DNA of 64,000 nucleotides from Nocardioides alkalitolerans DSM 16699 (GCF_000426525.1 NZ_AUFN01000010.1:1174582-1238581), one strand, 5' to 3'; positions 40,660 to 50,259 are shown, numbered from the stretch's first letter. Notes: generated by a model not told the origin, from the letters alone. A program made the numbers and translations.

Positions 40660-43293
40660 TCAGGCCGGGGCGCCCGGGGCCGCGATGCGTACGGCGACCA
40701 GCGCGACGTCGTCCTCGGTCCAGGTGGGCAGCAGCTCGCGGAGCAGGCGGTCGCAGAGCTCGTCGAGCCCGAGGTCCGCCGCGGCGAGGTCGGTCAGCGC
40801 GGAGCGCAGGCGCTCCAGGCCCACGTCGAGCAGCTCGCCGCGGCGCTCGACCAGCCCGTCGGTGTAGAGCAGCAGGGTCGCGCCCGGCGGGAGCACGACG
40901 ACGGACTCGTCGCGCTGCGACGACCGCGTCGGGTCGGCGAGCAGGCCGAGCATCGAGTTCGCGCCCTCGGCCCAGAGCAGCCGGGTGGTGACCTCGGTGG
41001 CCGTCGCACCGGGCAGCGCGACCACCGGGGGCGGGTGGCCCGCGTTCGACCACCGCAGGCGCAGCGACCCCGCCGTCGCCGTCTCCTCCTCGGAGGCGGG
41101 CTCGAGGCGCGCGACGACGCCGGTGGCGATCGTGTCGACCTGCAGGATCTCCATCGCCTGGTCCACGCGGTGGAGGACGGCGGCCGGCCCCTCATCGGTG
41201 GTGACGGCGATGCCGCGCAGGAGGGTGCGCACCTGGCCCATCGCCGCGGCGGCGACGGTGTCGTGGCCGATGACGTCGCCGATGACGAGGGTCAGCGCCC
41301 CGTCGGGCTGGAGGAACGCGTCGTACCAGTCGCCGCCGACCTGGGCCGACTCGGCCGCGGGCTCGTAGCGCACGGCCACCTCGAGCCCCTCGGCGCGCGG
41401 TGCGGCGGTCAGCAGGCTCCGCTGCAGGCCCTCGGCGAGGTCGCGCTGGTTCGTGTAGCGGCTCACGTTGTCGAGCGCCAGGCCGGCCCGGTCGGCGATC
41501 TCGCCGAGTAGCTGGAGGTCGTCGTCACCGAAGGCCGGGCGACCCGCGCCCCGGAACACGCTCATCAGGCCCGAGATGCGGCCGCGCCCCCGCAGCGGCA
41601 TGACGGCGGCCGCGGTCGGCGCCAGCAGGCGGCAGGTGTCGGCGGCGGGCCCCGGGCGCAGCACCGCGGTGAGGCGCTCGACGGCGTCGTCGAGCACGAC
41701 CACGGGCTCCCCGGTGGCGAGCGCCCGCAGCACGAGCGAGTCGTCGGTCAGCGAGGGCACCCGCACCTCGGCGTACCTCTCCACGAGCGGGCGCGCCTCG
41801 GGTTCGGTGTGCCACCAGCCGATGTCGCGCAGCCGCTTGCGCCAGCCGGGGTCGCTCAGGGGGTCGGCGGGCAGCGTGCCGTCGACCAGCGTGATGACGC
41901 ACCAGTCCGCCATCCCGGGCACGAGGATCTTGGTGAGGCGGTCGACGGCCTCGTCCTCCTCGAGGGTGTCGGTCAGGGCGTCGGCGACGGCGGCGATCAT
42001 CTCGGCGCGACGGGCCGCCTCCTGCAGCACGTCCTGCGCCTTCCGGCGCTCGGTGACGTCGATGAAGTAGACCGACAGGCCGTCGGGCGTCGGCCAGCAG
42101 CGGATCTCGAACCAGGCGTCGAGCGGTGGCGGGTAGTAGGCCTCGAAGGCGCGGGGCTCGTCCGAGGCGACCGCGCCGCGGTAGTTGCGCTCGAAGTCGT
42201 TGCCGACGGTGGCGGGGAACAGGTCCCACACGACGTGTCCCTCGACGGCCGAGCTGACGGCGCCGAGGAGCCGCTGGGCCTCGGGGTTCGCGTAGGTGAA
42301 GCGCCAGTCCGGGTCGAGGTGGTAGAACGCGGTCGGCATCACGTCGAGGGTGCGGGCCACGCGGGCCTCGCCCTCCCGCACGGCGGTGGTGTCGTACGCC
42401 GCGCCGACCACCTTCACGGCCGCGCCGTCGGCGCCGGGCACCGCGTGTCCGCGGGCCGCCACCCATCGCACGGCGCCGTCGGGACGGACCACCCGGTACT
42501 CGGCGGCGTACTCGCCGCAGCACGCGATGGCGTCGTCGAGCGCCGCGCCCACCCGGGCCCGGTCGTCCGGGTGCACGCTCTCGTTGAAGGCCTCGATGGT
42601 GCCGCCGAACGTCTCCCGGCTGAGGCCGAAGAGATCGATGAGCCGCTCGTCCCAGCGCAGCGTGCCCGACCCGAGGTCCCAGTCGAAGGCGCCGACCCCG
42701 GCGGCGTCGACAGCCAGCTGCCAGACGGCACGGTCCTCCTCGTAGGAGGTCTCGAGCGCCGCCAGCTCGAGCTCGGCGATGGCCGGCCCTGCGAGCTGCT
42801 CGAGCAGGGCGACGTCCTCGGCCGACCACTCGCGGGGCAGCCCGCCGAAGACGCAGAGCGCCCCGATCACGTGGTCGCCCGAGCGCAGCGGCACCCCGAG
42901 GTAGGCGCCCACCACCCCGGCGGCCACCGGGGGCAGGGTGCGCACCCGGACGTCGGTGCGCGTGTCTGCGATCGGCACCGGCACGCCGGCCGCCACGGGC
43001 ACCGAGCAGAGCGACTCGGCGCCGGGCGAGCGCAGGCCCACCGAGGCCGACGCGAGACCCGATCCGCCCATGATGGTCTGCTCGTCGGCGATCACGGAGA
43101 CCTGCCCGGACTCCACCCCGAGCAGGCGGGCGGCCAGCTCGGCCAGGCGGTTCAGCGACGGCAGTCCACCCGGGCGCGCCGCCAGCGAGAGCGCCCGCTC
43201 CACGCGGGCGGACCCCTCGTCGGCGGGGTCGCCGAACGGGCTGCGCGGTCGGGTACGGAGGTCCGGAGCGCCGGGGTCGTCGGAGGTCGTCAC
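40660..43293 (-). CDS. Multisensor PP2C/SpoIIE-type phosphatase (GAF-PAS-PAS-GAF)
   Basis: An 877-aa soluble signalling protein. Apparent domains: GAF (about 30-170), two PAS domains (about 185-305 and 305-420, with WRFTYANPEAQRLLG and YFIDVTERR), a second GAF (about 440-590), and a SpoIIE/PP2C phosphatase (about 620-870) with metal-binding GGDWYDAF, VIGDVIGHD, LYTDGLVERR and TEDDVALVAVR. Such proteins dephosphorylate anti-sigma-factor antagonists in partner-switching stress responses. No anti-sigma factor gene is adjacent. The GTG start at 43293 is uncertain. Confidence 0.88.
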   Translation of the reverse strand: MTTSDDPGAPDLRTRPRSPFGDPADEGSARVERALSLAARPGGLPSLNRLAELAARLLGVESGQVSVIADEQTIMGGSGLASASVGLRSPGAESLCSVPVAAGVPVPIADTRTDVRVRTLPPVAAGVVGAYLGVPLRSGDHVIGALCVFGGLPREWSAEDVALLEQLAGPAIAELELAALETSYEEDRAVWQLAVDAAGVGAFDWDLGSGTLRWDERLIDLFGLSRETFGGTIEAFNESVHPDDRARVGAALDDAIACCGEYAAEYRVVRPDGAVRWVAARGHAVPGADGAAVKVVGAAYDTTAVREGEARVARTLDVMPTAFYHLDPDWRFTYANPEAQRLLGAVSSAVEGHVVWDLFPATVGNDFERNYRGAVASDEPRAFEAYYPPPLDAWFEIRCWPTPDGLSVYFIDVTERRKAQDVLQEAARRAEMIAAVADALTDTLEEDEAVDRLTKILVPGMADWCVITLVDGTLPADPLSDPGWRKRLRDIGWWHTEPEARPLVERYAEVRVPSLTDDSLVLRALATGEPVVVLDDAVERLTAVLRPGPAADTCRLLAPTAAAVMPLRGRGRISGLMSVFRGAGRPAFGDDDLQLLGEIADRAGLALDNVSRYTNQRDLAEGLQRSLLTAAPRAEGLEVAVRYEPAAESAQVGGDWYDAFLQPDGALTLVIGDVIGHDTVAAAAMGQVRTLLRGIAVTTDEGPAAVLHRVDQAMEILQVDTIATGVVARLEPASEEETATAGSLRLRWSNAGHPPPVVALPGATATEVTTRLLWAEGANSMLGLLADPTRSSQRDESVVVLPPGATLLLYTDGLVERRGELLDVGLERLRSALTDLAAADLGLDELCDRLLRELLPTWTEDDVALVAVRIAAPGAPA

Positions 43294-43405
43294 CGCGGAC
43301 CCGCACCTCCCCTCAGGGACCTGGGGCCGGGAGGCCCGTGCACCGGCGCCAGGACCGGATCCCGGGAAGGATAGTCGCCCCTCCGCGTGGCCCGCAGCGC
43401 GATGC

Positions 43406-43428
43406 CTCACCCGATCGCGACGGGTGAG
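43406..43428 (-). terminator. Hairpin terminator
   Basis: A perfect 8-bp stem (CTCACCCG with CGGGTGAG) and 7-nt loop, directly after the leftward reductase gene that ends at 43432. Confidence 0.65.
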
Positions 43429-43431
43429 ACC

Positions 43432-44664
43432 TCAGAGCACCTCGAAGGTCATGCCGGCGGCCTGCAGTCGCGCCGTCAGGTGCTCCCCCATGGCCTGCGC
43501 GGGCGTGAGCATCCCGGCCACCTCGGGGTTGTCGTCGTACGTCAGGCTCAGCGCCGACTCGGCGAGCATCTTCGCCGTCTCCGTGTAGCCGGGGTCGCCG
43601 CCGCGCACGCGGGCGTGGACCGTGCGGCCGCCGCCCTCGGCAACGACGTCGACCGTGAACCAGGAGCGGGCGCGGCGCTTCTCGTCGGGCCCCTGGCCGA
43701 CGGGGAAGCGGCTGAGCAGGGCACGCCGCACGGGTCCGACCTGGGCGGCCGTGGCCAGCAGGCCCGTCGCCGCCGCGCCGCCGGCGGCGTACCGCAGCGT
43801 CTTCGTGCCCGCGTAGTGGGAGTAGGTGAAGGCCGGCCCGTACGACGCGTCCGCAGCGGCGCTGCGCACCACGATCATCGGGTCGATCGTGGGCAGGGGC
43901 ACCAGCCAGTAGCCGAGGGTGCGGTCGCGGTGGGGCTTGCCGGCGACGCCGCGCACGCGGCGACCCTCGGGTCGGCCCTCGGCCTTGCGCCGGGCGGCGT
44001 GCACCTTGCTCATCGGGCGCGCGCGGGCGAACTGCTCCAGCGCCGAGTGCATGGTGCCCGACGAGAAGATGGCGGAGGCGCGCACGACGCCGCGGGCCGT
44101 GATCGGCACGTCGTCGGGCAGCTCGCCGACGGCGAAGCGCACACCGAGGTCGTGGGGGATCGAGTCGAAGCCGCACGCGTGCACGATGCGGGCCCCGGTG
44201 GCCTCGGCCTCCGCGTGGTGGTCGAGCCAGACCTGGTCGACGAACTCGGGCTCGCCGGTGATGTCGAGGTAGTCGGTGCCCGCTGCCGCGCAGGCGGCGA
44301 CGAGGGGACGGCCGTGCGCGAGGAACGGGCCGACGGTCGTGACGACGAGCCGGGTGCGCTCCGCGAGCGCGCGCAGGGAGTCGGGGTCCTCCACGTCGGC
44401 GGCGACCAGGGTCAGGTCGGCGACGGACGGGTCGACGCCGTCGATCTCGGCGAGCTGGGTCCGTACGGCGGCGAGCTTCTCGGCGTTGCGGCCCGCGAGC
44501 CCCCACCGCAGGTCCGCGGGAGCGTGACGGGCGAGGTACTCCGCCGTCAGCCGGCCGGTGAAGCCGGTGGCCCCGAGCACGACGACGTCGAGCTCGCGGT
44601 CGTGGGGACGGGCGGACGTGGCATCCGGGCGAGGCGCCGGTGTGGGGTCGGACATGGGCGACAT
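43432..44664 (-). CDS. Saccharopine dehydrogenase-like / trans-acting enoyl reductase family protein
   Basis: A 410-aa Rossmann oxidoreductase: VVVLGATGFTGRLTAEYLA at about 25-43, GLAGRNAEKL, VVTTVGPF and GTDYLDITGEP. The family includes mycobacterial trans-acting enoyl reductases used in glycolipid synthesis, but most members have unknown substrates. A hydrophobic patch lies near residues 285-310. The ATG at 44664 (weak GGGG upstream) or 44655 may be the start. Monocistronic. Confidence 0.83.
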   Translation of the reverse strand: MSPMSDPTPAPRPDATSARPHDRELDVVVLGATGFTGRLTAEYLARHAPADLRWGLAGRNAEKLAAVRTQLAEIDGVDPSVADLTLVAADVEDPDSLRALAERTRLVVTTVGPFLAHGRPLVAACAAAGTDYLDITGEPEFVDQVWLDHHAEAEATGARIVHACGFDSIPHDLGVRFAVGELPDDVPITARGVVRASAIFSSGTMHSALEQFARARPMSKVHAARRKAEGRPEGRRVRGVAGKPHRDRTLGYWLVPLPTIDPMIVVRSAAADASYGPAFTYSHYAGTKTLRYAAGGAAATGLLATAAQVGPVRRALLSRFPVGQGPDEKRRARSWFTVDVVAEGGGRTVHARVRGGDPGYTETAKMLAESALSLTYDDNPEVAGMLTPAQAMGEHLTARLQAAGMTFEVL

Positions 44665-44775
44665 CGTGCCCCACCGCCCGCGGCAGGTGAACCCCCGCAG
44701 GGGCGGTCCGAGCGCCCGGCCGCAGCCCTCCCGCAGCCCTCCCGCAGCGGTGGGCCGCGGCGTACCGTGGAGGGC

Positions 44776-45045
44776 ATGTGCCGCAACATTCGCCCGCTCA
44801 ACAACTTCGAGCCGCCGGCCACCGACGACGAGGTGCACGCCGCGGCGCTGCAGTTCGTGCGCAAGGTGAGCGGCACCGCCAGGCCGTCGCAGGCCAACCA
44901 GGCCGTCTTCGACCAGGCCGTGCGCGAGATCGCCCACCTCACGCGGCACCTGATCGACGACCTGACGACGACCGCTCCCCCGAAGGACCGCGACGTGGAG
45001 GCCGCCAAGGCCCGTGCCCGGGCCGAGCTGCGGTACGCGCGTTGA
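44776..45045 (+). CDS. DUF2277 family protein
   Basis: An 89-aa protein that starts MCRNIRPLNNFEPPAT and has SGTARPSQANQAVFDQAV; this opening is diagnostic of the DUF2277 family. Function unknown; the Cys2 near the N-terminus is noteworthy. GGAGGG lies right before the start. It overlaps the sirtuin start by 4 nt (TTGA). Confidence 0.88.
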   Translation: MCRNIRPLNNFEPPATDDEVHAAALQFVRKVSGTARPSQANQAVFDQAVREIAHLTRHLIDDLTTTAPPKDRDVEAAKARARAELRYAR

Positions 45046-45935
45046 CCCTCCCGCTCAGCCGGTCGCGGTACGACGAGCCGGCCGCGTCGGCGGACGCGAC
45101 GTCCGGCCACCGGTCCGCCGACCCCGCGCACCGCGTCGCCGCGCTCGACCTCCTCGCCGACCGCCGGCTCGTCGTGCTCGGCGGGGCCGGGCTGTCCACC
45201 GACTCGGGCATCCCGGACTACCGCGGACCCGGCACCGCCCGGCCGACGCCGATGACCTACGGCGACTTCGTCTCGGGCCCGCCGGCGCGCCAGCGCTACT
45301 GGGCCCGCAGCCACCTCGGCTGGGCGCGCATGCGTCGTGCCGACCTCAACGACGGGCACCGGTCCGTCGCTCGCCTCGACCCGGAGCTGCTCATCACGCA
45401 GAACGTGGACGGCCTGCACGAGGCCGCCGGCACCCGCCGGATGGTGGCTCTGCACGGTCGCATCGCCGACGTGGTGTGCCTCGACTGCCGGGTCACGTCG
45501 TCGCGAGCCGCCCTGCAGGAGCGCATGGCCGCGGCCAACCCCGGCTGGGCGGAGCGCCACGGCGACGTGGTCGCCCGCCCGGACGGCGACGTCGACCTCG
45601 ACGCGACGGGCGACTTCGTGGTGCCGGACTGCCTCGACTGCGGCGGGGTGCTCAAGCCCGACGTGGTCTTCTTCGGCGAGAACGTGCCCGCCGAGCGGGT
45701 GCAGCGCTGCTTCGCCGCGGTCGACGACCTGACGCCCGACGCGGGCGCGCTGCTCGCGGTGGGCACGTCGCTGACGGTGATGAGCGGGTTCCGGTTCGTG
45801 CGGCGCGCGGCGCGGGCGGGCGTGCCGGTGGTGGTGGTCAACCGGGGCGCCACGCGGGGCGACGAGCTGGCGACCTACGCGGTCGAGGCGGGCTGCTCCG
45901 AGTTCCTCGTCGACCTGGCGGCCCGTCGGGCCTGA
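45042..45935 (+). CDS. Sir2-type NAD-dependent protein deacylase
   Basis: A 297-aa sirtuin: GAGLSTDSGIPDYRG binds NAD, TQNVDGLH follows, the catalytic His is in LHGRI, and two Cys pairs (CLDC and CLDC) form the zinc site. VGTSLTV and NRGAT complete the NAD site. It removes acyl groups from lysines using NAD. The only credible start is TTG at 45042, overlapping the DUF2277 stop; its first 37 residues are a variable leader. Confidence 0.9.
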   Translation: MTLPLSRSRYDEPAASADATSGHRSADPAHRVAALDLLADRRLVVLGGAGLSTDSGIPDYRGPGTARPTPMTYGDFVSGPPARQRYWARSHLGWARMRRADLNDGHRSVARLDPELLITQNVDGLHEAAGTRRMVALHGRIADVVCLDCRVTSSRAALQERMAAANPGWAERHGDVVARPDGDVDLDATGDFVVPDCLDCGGVLKPDVVFFGENVPAERVQRCFAAVDDLTPDAGALLAVGTSLTVMSGFRFVRRAARAGVPVVVVNRGATRGDELATYAVEAGCSEFLVDLAARRA

Positions 45936-46156
45936 GCCTCGTCGAGGCGCGCGCCGACCGTGATGCGGTAGTAGGTGTCGTCGAGGTCGAAGTCCAGGTC
46001 GCTCACGTGCGCCGACGACACCGCGCCGGTCTCGTCCCGCACGAGCACGGGCTCCCCCGGCTCCAGGCCACGCCCGAGACCGGTGGCGCCGTGGGCGACG
46101 ACGACGCTGCGCGAGCGGCGCGTGAACGGGGTGTGCACGACCTCGAGCAGCTCCAC
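45875..46156 (-). CDS. Small hypothetical protein overlapping the sirtuin gene
   Basis: A 93-aa protein (HTPFTRRSRSVVVAHGATG, VLVRDETG, DDTYYRITVGARL) that looks like a compact beta-rich domain. The GTG at 46156 has GGAG six bases upstream; a longer TTG start at 46204 has no such site. Its 3' end overlaps the sirtuin 3' end by 61 bp on the opposite strand. It may be real, but the overlap lowers confidence. Confidence 0.55.
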   Translation of the reverse strand: MELLEVVHTPFTRRSRSVVVAHGATGLGRGLEPGEPVLVRDETGAVSSAHVSDLDFDLDDTYYRITVGARLDEAQARRAARSTRNSEQPASTA

Positions 46157-46279
46157 GACCGACTCCCCTCCTGCGGGGTGCTCCCCCGGCGTCGACAGCG
46201 ACAACGACGGTCGTGGCGCGGGGTCACGGTCCCGGATCGCGGGCGGACCACCCCCGCCGCCGAGGCGTCCGAGAACACA

Positions 46280-46318
46280 TCAGGCCGGTACGGCGCACGT
46301 GGCGTCGTACCGGCCTGA
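46280..46318 (-). terminator. Hairpin terminator
   Basis: A perfect 13-bp inverted repeat (46280-46292 and 46306-46318) with a 13-nt loop, 38 bp after the leftward DtxR-family gene. Confidence 0.75.
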
Positions 46319-46355
46319 CCGGGTCGTTCGGCCCTCGGGCCTCCCCACCGCGCCG

Positions 46356-47051
46356 TCAGAGACGGCGCACGAAGATGTGCTCGGCCGCCTCGGGGAAGAT
46401 CTCGGCGGTCTCGCCGCCGGAGCCGACGAGGACGCCCTCGGCGGTGGCGACGACGGTGATGGTCTTGTCGGGCAGGGCGCCCACGCGACGCAGGGCGCTC
46501 ATCAGCACCTCGTCCTTCTGCATCTCCTCGGAGATGCGGCCCACGTGCACCCGCGACTCCTCGGAGGCGGCGACGGCCAGCAGCGACTCGACGCCCTCCA
46601 TGAAGCCCTGGGGGGCGTCGGCCTGGCCGAGCTCGGCGAGGCCGGGGATCGGGTTGCCGTACGGCGACTCCGTGGGGTTGCCGAGCAGCTCGAGCAGGCG
46701 GCGCTCGACCGTCTCGCTCATCACGTGCTCCCAGCGGCAGGCCTCGGCGTGCACCAGCTCCCAGTCCAGGCCGATCACGTCGGTGAGGAGCCGCTCGGCC
46801 AGCCGGTGCTTGCGCATGACGCGCACGGCGAGGCGAGAGCCCTCCTCGGTCAGCTCGAGGTGGCGGTCGCCCTCGACCGTCAGCAGACCGTCGCGCTCCA
46901 TGCGCGCGACCGTCTGCGACACGGTGGGGCCCGACTGGTGCAGGCGCTCGGCGATGCGCGCCCGCAGGGGCACGATGCCCTCCTCGACCAGCTCGTAGAT
47001 GGTCCGCAGGTACATCTCGGTGGTGTCGATCAGATCGCTCACGAGACCCAT
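46356..47051 (-). CDS. DtxR/IdeR-family metal-dependent repressor
   Basis: A 231-aa repressor: helix-turn-helix at about 28-52 (ARIAERLHQSGPTVSQTVARM), dimerisation/metal domain with HAEACRWEHVMS, where Cys105, Glu108 and His109, with Met13 and His82, match the DtxR/IdeR metal ligands, and a C-terminal SH3-like domain. It represses iron-uptake genes when Fe(II) is bound. Cys rather than Asp at 105 favours iron over manganese. No IdeR box is seen in the region upstream of its start. Confidence 0.9.
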   Translation of the reverse strand: MGLVSDLIDTTEMYLRTIYELVEEGIVPLRARIAERLHQSGPTVSQTVARMERDGLLTVEGDRHLELTEEGSRLAVRVMRKHRLAERLLTDVIGLDWELVHAEACRWEHVMSETVERRLLELLGNPTESPYGNPIPGLAELGQADAPQGFMEGVESLLAVAASEESRVHVGRISEEMQKDEVLMSALRRVGALPDKTITVVATAEGVLVGSGGETAEIFPEAAEHIFVRRL

Positions 47052-47102
47052 TCTTACCTACTCCCGTCCGGGCCGGTTCAGGTGCGCTGGCACAGTGGAG
47101 GA

Positions 47103-48506
47103 ATGTCGCCCGCGAGCAGCACCTCGTCGTCTCCCGCGCACCCGTCGGGGCCCGCCGTCATGTGGTTCCGCCGCGACCTGCGGCTCGCCGACAACCCGGC
47201 GCTGCTCGAGGCGTGCGCGTCCGGTGGCGACGACGGCGTGCTGCCGCTCTTCGTCCTCGACCCCGCGCTCTGGGGCCCCGCCGGCCCGTCGAGACGCTCC
47301 CACCTCGTCGACTCGCTGGCGGCGCTCGACGCCTCCCTGCGCTCGCGCCGCACCCGTCTCTCGGTCGTCGAGGGCGACCCCGTGCGCGAGGTCGTCGCGG
47401 CGGCGCGGGAGGTCGGCGCGCGGGAGGTGCACGTCGCGGCCGACTTCGGTCCGTACGGCGCGCAGCGCGACGCCCGCGTGGAGGAGGCGCTGGCGGAGCA
47501 CGACGTCGTGCTGGTGCGCACGGGCTCGCCGTACGCGGTGGGCCCCGGCCGCGTGACCAAGCCCGACGGCACGCCGTACCAGGTGTTCACGCCCTTCTCG
47601 AAGGCGTGGGCGTCGCACGGCTGGCGGGCGCCGGTCGACGCGCCCACGGGGCTGCACGGCCTCGAGCTCGCCTCGACGGTCGACCTGCCGGAGGTCGAGC
47701 TGCCCGAGGGCCTCACCCTGCCGCCCGCGGGGGAGAAGGCCGCCGCCGAGCGCTGGGCGACGTACGTCGCGGACCACGTCGGCGACTACGCCGACGAGCG
47801 CGACCGCCCCGACCTCGACACCACCTCGCGGATGTCGGTGCACCTCAAGTACGGCGAGATCCACCCCCGCACGATGCTCGCGGACCTCGGGCGCTCCGCC
47901 GGTCAGGGGCGTACGACCTACCGCAGCGAGCTGGCCTGGCGGGAGTTCTACGCCGACGTCCTGCACCACCGGCCCGAGACGGCGCGCGACTACCTCAAGC
48001 CGGAGTACGCGCGGATGCCCTACGACGAGCCGGGCGACGCCTTCGACGCCTGGCGCGAGGGCCGCACCGGCTTCCCGGTCGTCGACGCCGGGATGCGCCA
48101 GCTGCGGGCCGTCGGGTGGATGCACAACCGCGTGCGGATGATCAACGCGAGCTTCCTCGTCAAGGACCTGCACGTCGAGTGGCAGCACGGCGCCCGCCAC
48201 TTCCTGCACTGGCTCGTCGACGGCGACCTGGCCTCCAACCAGCACGGCTGGCAGTGGACGGCCGGCTCCGGCACCGACGCCTCGCCCTTCTTCCGCGTCT
48301 TCAACCCGACGGGCCAGGGCCGCAAGTTCGATCCCCGCGGCGAGTACGTGCGGCGCTGGGTGCCCGAGCTGCGCGACCTGCCCGACGGGGCCGACCCCCA
48401 CGAGCCCACGCCCGAGCAGCGGGAGGCCGTCGGCTACCCGGCGGCGATCGTCGACCACAAGGCGGAGCGCGTCGAGGCCCTCGACCGGTGGGAGACCATC
48501 CGCTGA
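47103..48506 (+). CDS. phr: Deoxyribodipyrimidine photolyase (CPD photolyase, class I)
   Basis: A 467-aa flavoprotein. The N-terminal antenna domain starts VMWFRRDLRLADNPAL; the C-terminal FAD domain has SELAWREFYADVL, GFPVVDAGMRQL, MHNRVRMINASFL and DGDLASNQHGWQW. It repairs UV-induced cyclobutane pyrimidine dimers using blue light. The start lies 52 bp from the divergent DtxR gene, with GGAGG very close to the ATG. Ends before a 7-bp hairpin. Confidence 0.94.
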   Translation: MSPASSTSSSPAHPSGPAVMWFRRDLRLADNPALLEACASGGDDGVLPLFVLDPALWGPAGPSRRSHLVDSLAALDASLRSRRTRLSVVEGDPVREVVAAAREVGAREVHVAADFGPYGAQRDARVEEALAEHDVVLVRTGSPYAVGPGRVTKPDGTPYQVFTPFSKAWASHGWRAPVDAPTGLHGLELASTVDLPEVELPEGLTLPPAGEKAAAERWATYVADHVGDYADERDRPDLDTTSRMSVHLKYGEIHPRTMLADLGRSAGQGRTTYRSELAWREFYADVLHHRPETARDYLKPEYARMPYDEPGDAFDAWREGRTGFPVVDAGMRQLRAVGWMHNRVRMINASFLVKDLHVEWQHGARHFLHWLVDGDLASNQHGWQWTAGSGTDASPFFRVFNPTGQGRKFDPRGEYVRRWVPELRDLPDGADPHEPTPEQREAVGYPAAIVDHKAERVEALDRWETIR

Positions 48507-48508
48507 GC

Positions 48509-48526
48509 CCGCAGGGGCACCTGCGG
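48509..48526 (+). terminator. Short hairpin after phr
   Basis: CCGCAGG-GGCA-CCTGCGG: a perfect 7-bp stem with a 4-nt loop, 3 bp after the photolyase stop. Confidence 0.5.
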
Positions 48527-48588
48527 CCGCGTCGGAGGTCACCCTCGCGACCCCTTGTCGCCCCTCCCCCGTGTGCCAGCATGGGCGC

Positions 48589-50235
48589 ATGCCTGCTGTG
48601 AACGATCCAACCGACCTGCCCTGGTGGCGGCACGCCGTCGTCTACCAGGTCTACATCCGCAGCTTCGCCGACTCCGACGGCGACGGCGTGGGCGACATGC
48701 CCGGCATCACCTCGCGGCTGCCCTACCTGCGTGACCTCGGTGTCGACGCCCTCTGGATCACCCCGTTCTACACGTCGCCGCAGCGCGACCACGGCTACGA
48801 CGTCGCCGACTACCGCGACGTCGACCCGCTCTTCGGGTCGCTCGCCGACGCCGACGCGATGCTGGCGCGCGCCCACGAGCTGGGCCTCAAGGTGATCGTC
48901 GACCTCGTGCCGAACCACACCTCCGACCAGCACGTGTGGTTCCAGGCCGCGATCGCCTCTCCCCCGGGCAGCCCGGAGCGGGAGCGGTACATGTTCCGCG
49001 ACGGCGCGGGCCCGGACGGCGACGAGCCCCCGAACAACTGGCCCAGCGTCTTCGGCGGCGCCGCGTGGACGCGGCTGACCGAGCCCGACGGCACCCCGGG
49101 GCAGTGGTACCTCCACCTCTTCGACTCCACCCAGCCCGACCTCAACTGGCGCAACCCGGAGGTCGGCGACGAGCTCGTCGACATCCTCCGGTTCTGGCTC
49201 GACCGCGGCGTCGACGGTTTCCGCGTCGACGTCGCCCACGGCCTCTTCAAGGCCGAGGGCCTGCCCGACACGGTGCTGCGCGACCCGGACGAGGACGCAC
49301 CCGCCTCGATGGTCGAGGCCGCCGGCGTCGACGAGCCGATGTGGGACCAGCCCGAGGTCCACGAGGTCTACCGCCGCTGGCACGAGGTGCTGGCCGAGTA
49401 CGACGACAGCGAGGTCGGCCCGCGCATGGCCGTCGCCGAGTCGTGGGCCCGCACCGCGGAGGCGATCGCCCGCTACGTGCGCCCCGACGAGCTGCACCAG
49501 TCGTTCAACTTCCACTGGCTCTCGGCGCCCTGGTCGGCCGAGGCGTTCGCCGACGTCGTCACCGAGACCCTCGCGTCGCTCGCCCCGGTCGGCGCGGTGC
49601 CCACCTGGGTGCTGAGCAACCACGACGTCGTGCGCCACGTGACCCGGTACGGCGGGGGCGCCCAGGGCCTGGCCCGGGGCCGCGCCGCCACGCTCGCGAT
49701 GCTCACCCTGCCGGGCTCGGCCTACCTCTACCAGGGCGAGGAGCTCGGCCTGGCGCAGGTCGACGTCGCGCCCGAGGACCGCACCGACCCGTCCTGGTTC
49801 CGCACGAAGGACACGGCGAAGGTCGACATCGGCCGCGACGGCTGCCGGGTCCCGATCCCGTGGGGCGGCGACGCCGCGCCGTACGGCTTCGGCCCCGCGG
49901 AGACCGGCGAGCAGCCCTGGATCCCCCAGCCCGACGACTGGGCCGGCCTCAGCGTGGAGGCCCAGACGGGCGCCGAGGGCTCGACGCTCGAGTTCTACCG
50001 GGAGGCGCTGCGGCTGCGCCGGACGTTCGCGGAGACCGCGGGCACCGACGTCGAGATCCTCCCCGGCGCGCCCGACCTGCTGGTGCTCGGCCGCGGCGAC
50101 GTGGTCTGCGTGCTCAACGCGGGTACGACGCCCGCCGCCCTCCCCGCCGAGGCCCGCGAGCTGCTCCTCAGCAGCGGCGACGACCCGGACGGCACCCTCG
50201 CGCCCGACACGGCCGCCTGGTTCCGCCGGGCCTGA
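48589..50235 (+). CDS. GH13 alpha-glucosidase
   Basis: A 548-aa GH13 enzyme. Motifs in order: VDLVPNHTS (region I), GFRVDVAHG with the nucleophile Asp (region II), AESW with the acid/base Glu (region III) and LSNHDVV (region IV). The beginning WWRHAVVYQVYIRSFADSDGDG (in parts) and QPDLNWRNPEV are typical of alpha-glucosidase/oligo-1,6-glucosidase subfamilies. No signal peptide, so cytoplasmic. ATG at 48589 gives the family start; a GTG at 48571 is possible. Confidence 0.92.
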   Translation: MPAVNDPTDLPWWRHAVVYQVYIRSFADSDGDGVGDMPGITSRLPYLRDLGVDALWITPFYTSPQRDHGYDVADYRDVDPLFGSLADADAMLARAHELGLKVIVDLVPNHTSDQHVWFQAAIASPPGSPERERYMFRDGAGPDGDEPPNNWPSVFGGAAWTRLTEPDGTPGQWYLHLFDSTQPDLNWRNPEVGDELVDILRFWLDRGVDGFRVDVAHGLFKAEGLPDTVLRDPDEDAPASMVEAAGVDEPMWDQPEVHEVYRRWHEVLAEYDDSEVGPRMAVAESWARTAEAIARYVRPDELHQSFNFHWLSAPWSAEAFADVVTETLASLAPVGAVPTWVLSNHDVVRHVTRYGGGAQGLARGRAATLAMLTLPGSAYLYQGEELGLAQVDVAPEDRTDPSWFRTKDTAKVDIGRDGCRVPIPWGGDAAPYGFGPAETGEQPWIPQPDDWAGLSVEAQTGAEGSTLEFYREALRLRRTFAETAGTDVEILPGAPDLLVLGRGDVVCVLNAGTTPAALPAEARELLLSSGDDPDGTLAPDTAAWFRRA

Positions 50236-50259
50236 CGGCTCCTGCCCCGAGAACGACGA

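Noticed and set aside
46982..47103. IdeR box near the DtxR/phr divergent promoter
   Set aside because: No TTAGG-type palindrome matching the IdeR consensus is present.
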